A DNA stretch of 37,365 nucleotides from contig JAKAJI010000009.1 in the NCBI GenBank assembly GCA_021813825.1, positions 1 through 37,365 on the forward strand, read 5' to 3'. Shown here one piece after another: positions 32,288 through 37,365 of the stretch (position 1 is the stretch's first letter; each line of letters starts with the position of its first letter). The notes under the pieces were generated by a model. That model was not told the DNA's origin. It searched no databases and worked only from the letters and a program-made list of their open reading frames with translations. This DNA comes from Acidobacteriota bacterium (lineage in GTDB: Bacteria > Acidobacteriota > Terriglobia > Bryobacterales > Bryobacteraceae). The position numbers and the translations under genes were made by a program.

Positions 32288-33138
32288 ACGCACGACTTCT
32301 GCGCCGGAAGGTTATCAACGCGGTGATGCTGGCGCTCACCGGCCTCTGCACCGCCGTCACCACTTCCACGCTGTTCGTCATCCTCGGTTATCTCGTCTGG
32401 AACGGCGCGAGCGCGATTGATTGGGATTTCTTCACCAAGTTGCCGCTCAGTCCCGGGGAAACCGGTGGCGGCATGGCGAACGCCATCGTCGGTTCGTTCC
32501 AGATCCTGCTGCTGGCTGCGGCTGTGGGCATTCCGGTCGGCGTCGCCGCGGGCATCTACCTCGCCGAATTCAACCCCAATAGCGTCTTCTCCTTTCTCGT
32601 CCGATACACAGCGGACCTTCTCAATGGTGTGCCTTCCATCGTCGTTGGCATCTTCGCCTGGGGCGTCGTCGTCGTCCCCATGAAGCATTTCTCCGCGCTT
32701 TCCGGAGGCCTTGCCCTCGCCTTGATGCTGATCCCCATCACCGTTCGTACCACGGAACAGTTTCTGAAGGACGTGCCGGTCTCCATGCGGGAAGGCGCGC
32801 TCGCCCTCGGCGCGAGCAAGTGGCGGGCGGTGGCCACCGTAGTGGTTCCCGCGGCTCGCACCGGCATTCTCACCGGCCTGATTCTGGGCGTCGCCCGCAT
32901 CGCCGGCGAAACCGCACCGCTGCTTTTTACTGCCCTCAACAATCAATTCTGGGCCAAGGGTTGGAGCGCCCCAATCGCGTCGCTCCCTGTAATGATTTAT
33001 ACTCATGCCATCTCCCCGTATGAGGACTGGCATCGTCAGGCATGGGCCGCGGGACTCGTTCTTCTGGCCCTCGTGTTGCTGGCAAATATCGCCGCACGCC
33101 TCATCCTTTCGCGAGGAGCGAATGCACAGCGCAGCTGA
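32284..33138 (+). CDS. pstA: Phosphate ABC transporter permease PstA
   Basis: A 284-aa permease, start GTG 32284 inside the pstC stop. Hallmarks are GGGMANAIVGSFQILLLAAAVGIPVGVAAGIYLAEF, a PstA-type segment, NGVPSIVVGIFAWGVVVV, and the EAA loop VPVSMREGALALGASKWRAVATVVVPAARTGILTGLILGVARIAGETAPLLFTA. The GETAPLLFTA ending identifies PstA. Pairs with PstC to form the membrane channel. Confidence 0.95.
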   Translation: MNARLLRRKVINAVMLALTGLCTAVTTSTLFVILGYLVWNGASAIDWDFFTKLPLSPGETGGGMANAIVGSFQILLLAAAVGIPVGVAAGIYLAEFNPNSVFSFLVRYTADLLNGVPSIVVGIFAWGVVVVPMKHFSALSGGLALALMLIPITVRTTEQFLKDVPVSMREGALALGASKWRAVATVVVPAARTGILTGLILGVARIAGETAPLLFTALNNQFWAKGWSAPIASLPVMIYTHAISPYEDWHRQAWAAGLVLLALVLLANIAARLILSRGANAQRS

Positions 33139-33150
33139 TCCGAGGACTTC

Positions 33151-33990
33151 ATGAGCTCGACACCGGAGAGCAGAGTGAAAACCGCCATTCCGGCCCAAAT
33201 TCTGCCGCAGGCTTCCGACGGCGTGCAAACGGATTTACCGGCCGTCAAGCTGAAAGCGACGGGAATCAACTTCTTTTACGGCGCCTTCCAGGCCCTGTTC
33301 GACGTTTCCATCGAGTTCTTCGAAAACCGGATCACGGCGCTGATCGGCCCGTCCGGCTGCGGAAAGTCGACGTTTATCCGCAATCTGAACCGCATCAATG
33401 AGACGATCCGGGGCGCGCGGTGCGAAGGCGAGATTTTGCTCGATGGAGAGAACATCCTCGGTATCGATGTGACGCAGCTTCGCCGCCGGGTCGGCATGGT
33501 GTTCCAACGTCCGAATCCGTTTCCGAAATCGATTTTCGATAATGTCGCTTACGGCGTGAAGATCAACGGCTTGGCCCGCGGCAAACGCGCGCTCGAAGAA
33601 ACGGTGGAAAAGAGCCTGCGCCGCGCCGCTCTCTGGGACGAAGTCAAGGACCAGCTACACAAGTCCGCCTACGCTCTTTCCGGCGGCCAGCAGCAGCGCC
33701 TTTGCATCGCTCGCGCCCTGGCTGTCGATCCGCAGGTGCTGCTGCTCGACGAACCCTGTTCGGCGCTCGACCCCATCGCCACCGGAAAAATTGAAGACCT
33801 CCTGTTCACTCTGAAAGACCAGTGCACCATCGTCATCGTCACGCACAACATGCAGCAGGCTGGCCGCGTCTCCGACTACACCGGCTTTTTCCTTCTCGGC
33901 CGGCTCATCGAATTTAACAAGACCGGGGTCATCTTCCGCACGCCGGCGCAGAAAGAGACAGAAGACTACATCACCGGCCGGTTCGGCTGA
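33151..33990 (+). CDS. pstB: Phosphate ABC transporter ATPase PstB
   Basis: A 279-aa ATPase. Walker A is GPSGCGKST, the Q loop lies in [23 protein letters not shown] (a PstB hallmark), the signature is [17 protein letters not shown], and Walker B is [20 protein letters not shown] with the switch His in [21 protein letters not shown]. The N-terminal about 30 residues before [17 protein letters not shown] are longer than in E. coli PstB, so a later start is possible, but in-frame ATG 33151 follows pstA by only 12 bases and fits. Confidence 0.96.
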   Translation: MSSTPESRVKTAIPAQILPQASDGVQTDLPAVKLKATGINFFYGAFQALFDVSIEFFENRITALIGPSGCGKSTFIRNLNRINETIRGARCEGEILLDGENILGIDVTQLRRRVGMVFQRPNPFPKSIFDNVAYGVKINGLARGKRALEETVEKSLRRAALWDEVKDQLHKSAYALSGGQQQRLCIARALAVDPQVLLLDEPCSALDPIATGKIEDLLFTLKDQCTIVIVTHNMQQAGRVSDYTGFFLLGRLIEFNKTGVIFRTPAQKETEDYITGRFG

Positions 33991-34000
33991 GGCCCGCCCC

Positions 34001-34690
34001 ATGGTTCACTTCCAACAAGAGCTACGCGACCTGCACGAACGTTTGCGCGAAATGGGCGCGCTCGTCGCCTCCTCCATCCATAAAAGCGTGCTGTGCCTGA
34101 CGCAGCATAACGAAGATCACGGCCAGCAAGTGCTGCGCAACGAGTCGATGATCAACCAGATGGAGATGCAAATCGACGACATCACCACTACGCTGCTCAC
34201 CCTCAATCAGCCCGTCGCCCGCGACATGCGGATGCTGGTCGTCGCACTCAAAATCAGTACCGACCTCGAACGCATGGGGGACCTCGCCGTCAATATCGTG
34301 GCCCGCGCCCTCACGCTGATTCATCAGCCTGATCTCGACGTCACCGTCAACATTGAAGGTATGGGTGCTCAGGTAGAAAACATGGTTCTCCGCTGCCTCG
34401 ATGCCTTCGTGAAGGAAGACACCGAGCTTGCGCGTGGCGTGCTTCTGTCCGACGATGTTGTCGACCAGACCCGTAACGAAATCTACGAAACTCTCACCAG
34501 GGTGATGGAACGGGATCCCTCGAAGGTTCGCCGCGCTCTGGCCACGATGTTCATCGCCCGCAACCTCGAACGCATCGCGGACCACGCCACCAACATCGCC
34601 GAGGACATCATCTTCCTCCGCAGCGGCATCGATGTTCGACACCGGCGGGAAGACCTGCTCGAAAGCGCGCCCACCAGCGCGGAGTCCTGA
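34001..34690 (+). CDS. phoU: Phosphate signalling protein PhoU
   Basis: A 229-aa cytoplasmic protein of two three-helix bundles, each with the metal-cluster motif: DLERMGDLAVNIVARAL at about residue 89 and NLERIADHATNIAEDIIFL at about 188. PhoU links the Pst transporter to the PhoR kinase to keep the Pho regulon off when phosphate is plentiful. ATG 34001 follows pstB by 10 bases. The canonical opening HFQQELRDLHERLREMGALVASSIHKSV supports the start. Confidence 0.95.
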   Translation: MVHFQQELRDLHERLREMGALVASSIHKSVLCLTQHNEDHGQQVLRNESMINQMEMQIDDITTTLLTLNQPVARDMRMLVVALKISTDLERMGDLAVNIVARALTLIHQPDLDVTVNIEGMGAQVENMVLRCLDAFVKEDTELARGVLLSDDVVDQTRNEIYETLTRVMERDPSKVRRALATMFIARNLERIADHATNIAEDIIFLRSGIDVRHRREDLLESAPTSAES

Positions 34691-34715
34691 TCCGCCGCGC
34701 GGAATTTGCGCAACC

Positions 34716-34759
34716 GTCATCCGTCTGTAATCGTGCCGTGACGCGCAGGAGGCTATCTT
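34716..34759 (+). promoter_or_regulatory. Pho-box-like repeats and -10 upstream of the PhoB-like gene
   Basis: GTCAT (34716), GTAAT (34727) and GTGAC (34738) recur at exactly 11-bp spacing. TATCTT (34754-34759) begins 16 bases after the start of the last repeat, the same distance as in the pstS promoter. This suggests that the phoB-like gene has its own, probably autoregulated, promoter. Confidence 0.62.
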
Positions 34760-34798
34760 CAGGCAGGGCGTCTCGTCGTGCCCTGGAGAGGTCACCCC

Positions 34799-35509
34799 AT
34801 GAAGAAAATCGTTCTCATCGAGGATGACAGGGATCTTTTTTCGCTTCTGCAATACAACCTCGAGAAGGAAGGCTACGCCGTGGCCGGCGCGCACACCGGC
34901 CGGGGAGCGGTGGATCTCTGTCTGCGCGAGAGGCCCGACCTGATCATCCTGGACATCATGCTGCCGGACTCTGACGGTCTTGAAATCTGCCGCCGTCTCC
35001 GCACGCATGCCCTGTTTGTCGCTACTCCCCTGATGTTCCTCACCGCGCGCGCCTCGGAAACCGACCGCATTCTGGGCCTCGAATTAGGCGCCAACGATTA
35101 CATCGTCAAACCCTTCTTCCTTCGCGAGGTAATCGCTCGCGTCAAAGTCCAGCTCCGCAGTCCCGGCGACCGGGCGAAGGTGCTCAGCGTTTCCGGCATC
35201 GAACTCGACCGCGCTCGCTGCCGGGTCTTCCTCGATGGCAACGAAGTGCAACTGACAGCCACCGAACTTCGTCTTCTCGATTTCCTCATGAGCCGCGCCG
35301 GCATCGTCTTCACGCGCGATCAACTCCTTGACGCCGTCTGGGGCAGCGACCGCGCGGTAACCGGCCGCACCGTCGATGTGTATGTTCTCCGCCTCCGCCA
35401 GAAGCTCGAGCCGGATCCGGCCAATCCGCGCCTCATCCGTGCCGTGCGCGGCTTCGGCTACAGCTTCAACGACGCCGGCGTGCATGCCGAAGCCCTGCCT
35501 CGCGCCTAG
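34799..35509 (+). CDS. phoB: PhoB-like OmpR-family response regulator
   Basis: A 236-aa regulator starting at ATG 34799, with GGAGAGG 7 bases upstream; the track's earlier start adds MPWRGHP. The receiver opens MKKIVLIEDDRDLFSLLQYNLEKEGY, phospho-acceptor Asp52 lies in LIILDIMLPDSDGLE, Thr in MFLTARA and Lys in YIVKPFFL. The winged helix has LTATELRLLDFLMSRAGIVFTRDQLLDAVWG and TVDVYVLRLRQKLEPDPANPRLIRAVRGFGYSF. The receiver sequence, the site directly after pstSCAB-phoU and the repeats in its promoter identify it as PhoB. No phoR kinase follows, which is unusual; it may be elsewhere. Confidence 0.88.
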   Translation: MKKIVLIEDDRDLFSLLQYNLEKEGYAVAGAHTGRGAVDLCLRERPDLIILDIMLPDSDGLEICRRLRTHALFVATPLMFLTARASETDRILGLELGANDYIVKPFFLREVIARVKVQLRSPGDRAKVLSVSGIELDRARCRVFLDGNEVQLTATELRLLDFLMSRAGIVFTRDQLLDAVWGSDRAVTGRTVDVYVLRLRQKLEPDPANPRLIRAVRGFGYSFNDAGVHAEALPRA

Positions 35510-35525
35510 CAACCCGCGCGCCCGC

Positions 35526-35531
35526 TATACT
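35526..35531 (+). promoter_or_regulatory. -10 box (TATACT) 7 nt before the Cas6-like gene
   Basis: TATACT-GCAGGCG-TTG gives a near-perfect -10 hexamer with a 7-base gap to the TTG start and no Shine-Dalgarno sequence, consistent with independent, leaderless expression rather than readthrough from the PhoB-like gene 29 bases upstream. Confidence 0.5.
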
Positions 35532-35538
35532 GCAGGCG

Positions 35539-36354
35539 TTGGACTTCCGCTTCTACCGCCTCTGCTTTGAGCTTCGCGCCCGCGGGGAACTGCGCTTCCC
35601 TCCCTCCGGCGCGGCGAACGTCCTCCGGGGAGCCCTCGGCCTTGCCTTGCGCCGCACCGCGCCGCCCGAGGTTTATGAGCGCATTTTCGAACCCCGCCCC
35701 GCCGGGCCCAGCGGGCTCCGCCACCCGCCCCGGCCGTTTGTTCTCCGCGCTCGCGCCTGCCCGCAGGGAGCCGTCTCCGGTGAGCCTTGGCGCTTCGGGA
35801 TGAATGTGTTTGAAACAAATCAAACCATCGTTGATTCCATCGTTTTTGCGGTCTATCGCATGGCCGGTGAGGGACTCGGCCCCGTCCGCGCCCCCTCCGA
35901 TCTCGTCGCAGTCGTCTCCTCCGCCTGTTCGGTGGACCTCTCCACTCCCGAACCCGTCTCCCAAATCCGCGTCCGCTTCGTCTCGAACACCGAACTGAAG
36001 GCGGCCGGCCAACTCCCGGCCGTACCAACCTTTGCGCAACTGTTCTCCCGCGTCCGGGACCGTATCTCAAACTTGAGCACACTCTACGGTAGCGGCCCCC
36101 TTGAAATCGACTTCCGTGGTCTCGGCCATCGCGCTGCCGCCGTTCGGCTCGTCTCCAGCCGGCTCGAGCATGTTTCCCAGACCCGCCGCAGCAGCCGTAC
36201 CGGCGAAGTCCACCCCCTCGGCGGCTTCACCGGCGAGGTCACTTATTCCGGCGACCTCGCCGAATTCCTCCCCTTCCTTCGCGCCGCCCAATATACCGGG
36301 GTGGGACGCCAGGCGGTCTGGGGCAAGGGCGAGATCGAGGTCGAGCCGCAATAA
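35539..36354 (+). CDS. cas6: Cas6-like RAMP protein (pre-crRNA-processing family), stand-alone
   Basis: A 271-aa protein of the Cas6/RAMP type (PF10040-like C-terminus). The start is TTG 35539, with a -10 box 7 bases before it. The N-terminal ferredoxin-like part has FRFYRLCFELRARGELRFPPSGAANVLRGALGLALRRTAPPEVYERIFEPR, whose LRGALGxALRR and IFEP are known in these proteins. The C-terminal domain is the clearest: GGFTGEVTYSGDLAEFLPFLRAAQYTGVGRQAVWGKGEIEV, with the glycine-rich GxGxxxxxGxG motif that binds RNA. Two features stand out. The Cys cluster often found after ALRR is missing. No His occurs before residue 62, and the GHALR position reads GLALR, so the catalytic His is not obvious. No array or other cas gene is in the window. 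Confidence 0.82.
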   Translation: MDFRFYRLCFELRARGELRFPPSGAANVLRGALGLALRRTAPPEVYERIFEPRPAGPSGLRHPPRPFVLRARACPQGAVSGEPWRFGMNVFETNQTIVDSIVFAVYRMAGEGLGPVRAPSDLVAVVSSACSVDLSTPEPVSQIRVRFVSNTELKAAGQLPAVPTFAQLFSRVRDRISNLSTLYGSGPLEIDFRGLGHRAAAVRLVSSRLEHVSQTRRSSRTGEVHPLGGFTGEVTYSGDLAEFLPFLRAAQYTGVGRQAVWGKGEIEVEPQ

Positions 36355-36368
36355 CGCCGCTCGCCCGC

Positions 36369-37364
36369 TCAGTGCCGTGGTGCGCCGGGCGTCAGCGCGA
36401 CCTCGTAGAAGAGCCCGGTCCGGAAATACAGGCCGATGACCGGAAATCCATTGGACACGCTCAGCGGAATCATCGTGCTCGGCGCCGCCATCGGCATCGT
36501 CGCCGGCAGCCCGCGCCACGATACTTCCGTGCCCTGATTGTCGGGGAGCACCGTCCGGATGTAGAACGGGCTGTCGTGGCTCAATGTCACACAGACACCC
36601 GTGGCGTCGTACTCGGTGCACGGCGCCGACGCTACGAAAATCTGGGTGCTGCCGTTCTCCATCGGCGCGGACACGGCCTGAAAGCTCTTCGGCCAGTACT
36701 CCTCGGCGTAGTCGGTCAGGCTGAAATTTGTTGGTGCAAGCGTGAGCACATCGTACTCCACCGCGCCGACCGAGGGCTGCATGCGCAGCAGTCCAAACGC
36801 CCCGGGTCCGAACGAGTAAGGCATCAGCACCGGCGCCGCGATCGGCTTGGCCGGAAGGCTCGCCTCCAGGCTTACCGACGAGGCATTGATCTGGTAGATA
36901 TCCATCACCGATGCGTCCATCGAGTTGTCAACGGCCAGGTAACGCACGCCTGAGTCTCCTTCGGGCTCGAACAGGATAGCGGCGTCCCCGCTCACCCCGG
37001 GTTGCGACCAGTCGGCGCTCATCCGGTTGTTGGATCCGATGACGTAATCGATCAGCGTGCCGTTCATCAACAACGCAAAGTGTGCCTGATGGTTCAGCGT
37101 GTAGCCGGTCGCTGCCTGGGGTAGCTGACCCATCGAATTGGTGTCCACCGGGGAGATGACGCCTGCCGGCGATACCACGCTCAGGGTATATTCACCCTCG
37201 CCGCCAATGGTGAGCAGGTAAGTGGTTCCGTTGACTTGGACCGATGACACGACCGCGGCATTCGGAGGCGCCGTCGTAAGCGCCGTTACCGTCGTGGGGG
37301 CCGGCACGAGTTGCTTGGTGAATGTCGGCGACAGCGCGACACCGGTCTGCCCGTCTCCGAAGTC
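36369..37364 (-). CDS. Unrecognised secreted-type protein (N-terminus outside window)
   Basis: A minus-strand frame open from the stop at 36369 to the right edge, so the first residues are missing; the track's GTG at 37307 is preceded by in-frame codons reading DFGDGQTGVALSPTFTKQL and is probably internal. The visible 331 residues are low in Lys, rich in Ser/Thr/Ala/Gly, and made of repeating beta-strand-like segments (VQVNGTTYLLTIGGEGEYTLSVVSPAGV, YLAVDNSMDASVMDIYQINASS), as in extracellular beta-propeller or Ig-like proteins. Two Cys (CTEYDATGVC) could form a disulfide. No family is recognised. It converges with the Cas6-like gene, 14 bases apart. Confidence 0.65.
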   Translation of the reverse strand, partial: DFGDGQTGVALSPTFTKQLVPAPTTVTALTTAPPNAAVVSSVQVNGTTYLLTIGGEGEYTLSVVSPAGVISPVDTNSMGQLPQAATGYTLNHQAHFALLMNGTLIDYVIGSNNRMSADWSQPGVSGDAAILFEPEGDSGVRYLAVDNSMDASVMDIYQINASSVSLEASLPAKPIAAPVLMPYSFGPGAFGLLRMQPSVGAVEYDVLTLAPTNFSLTDYAEEYWPKSFQAVSAPMENGSTQIFVASAPCTEYDATGVCVTLSHDSPFYIRTVLPDNQGTEVSWRGLPATMPMAAPSTMIPLSVSNGFPVIGLYFRTGLFYEVALTPGAPRH

Positions 37365-37365
37365 A

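Noticed and set aside
30653-32293. 546-aa minus-strand ORF over pstS/pstC
   Set aside because: Composition is Arg/Gly/Glu-rich and aperiodic, and it lies opposite well-supported pst genes.
34691-34703. TCCGC-CGC-GCGGA after phoU as a terminator
   Set aside because: The stem is only 5 bp with a 3-base loop and the T-run is only three bases; too weak to call.
1-37365. CRISPR array to accompany the Cas6-like gene
   Set aside because: No short, regularly spaced repeats with unique spacers were seen anywhere in the window; the 11-bp periodic repeats are promoter elements without spacers.
1-37365. Insertion sequences, integrases, prophage or attachment sites
   Set aside because: No transposase, recombinase or phage protein among the ORFs, and no direct repeats flank the tRNA.

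Overview
The window is GC-rich DNA (strong G/C in third codon positions) from a Gram-negative chromosome. The best guess is Acidobacteriota, probably the Solibacter/Bryobacter side. This is inferred from an Oar-like TonB-dependent receptor with an N-terminal carboxypeptidase-regulatory domain, a one-pass winged-helix regulator typical of that phylum, many tightly overlapping genes, and several start codons sitting 7 nt after a TANNNT box. No insertion sequence, prophage, integrase, rRNA or CRISPR array was found. One tRNA, tRNA-Leu(TAG), is present.

Layout. (1) 1-4.35 kb: the 3' part of an amidohydrolase, an unrecognised 185-aa protein, an HtrA/DegP periplasmic protease, and a POTRA-repeat protein without a barrel. 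(2) 4.4-5 kb: tRNA-Leu, a hairpin, and a small glycine-zipper membrane protein. (3) 5-7.5 kb: a cyclopropane-fatty-acid-synthase-type methyltransferase overlapping a geranylgeranyl-reductase-like flavoprotein, a likely lipid-modifying pair. (4) 7.5-9.5 kb, minus strand: a Glu/Leu/Phe/Val dehydrogenase and a tandem universal stress protein. (5) 9.8-18.7 kb: a sulfatase locus with a radical-SAM anaerobic sulfatase-maturating enzyme, a ToxR-like membrane regulator divergent from a TonB-dependent receptor, and two Tat-exported sulfatases that both carry the Cys-type formylglycine motif. The second resembles heparan N-sulfatase (SGSH). (6) 18.7-19.6 kb: an NTF2-like protein and an exported Cys-rich rhodanese. 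(7) 19.75-27.5 kb: a complete HME-RND metal efflux operon (TolC-like protein, adaptor, pump) translationally coupled to its own response regulator and sensor kinase. (8) 27.6-30 kb: recX, then on the minus strand ctaB (haem O synthase), a SCO protein and a DUF420 protein, a set for cytochrome oxidase assembly. (9) 30.1-35.5 kb: pstSCAB-phoU and a PhoB-like regulator. (10) 35.5-36.4 kb: a stand-alone Cas6-like RAMP protein. (11) To the end: an unrecognised protein running off the right edge.

The most notable observations are these. The pstS and phoB-like promoters share an 11-bp-periodic repeat with identical spacing to the -10 box, which looks like this lineage's Pho box. An orphan Cas6-like gene sits with no CRISPR array or other cas gene and lacks an obvious N-terminal catalytic His. 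A recurring -10 to start-codon spacing of exactly 7 nt suggests leaderless mRNAs. The methyltransferase/reductase pair may build an unusual membrane lipid. The maturase, receptor, regulator and two sulfatases form a plausible unit for a sulfated substrate. All functional calls rest on motif recognition by eye; no database search was run.
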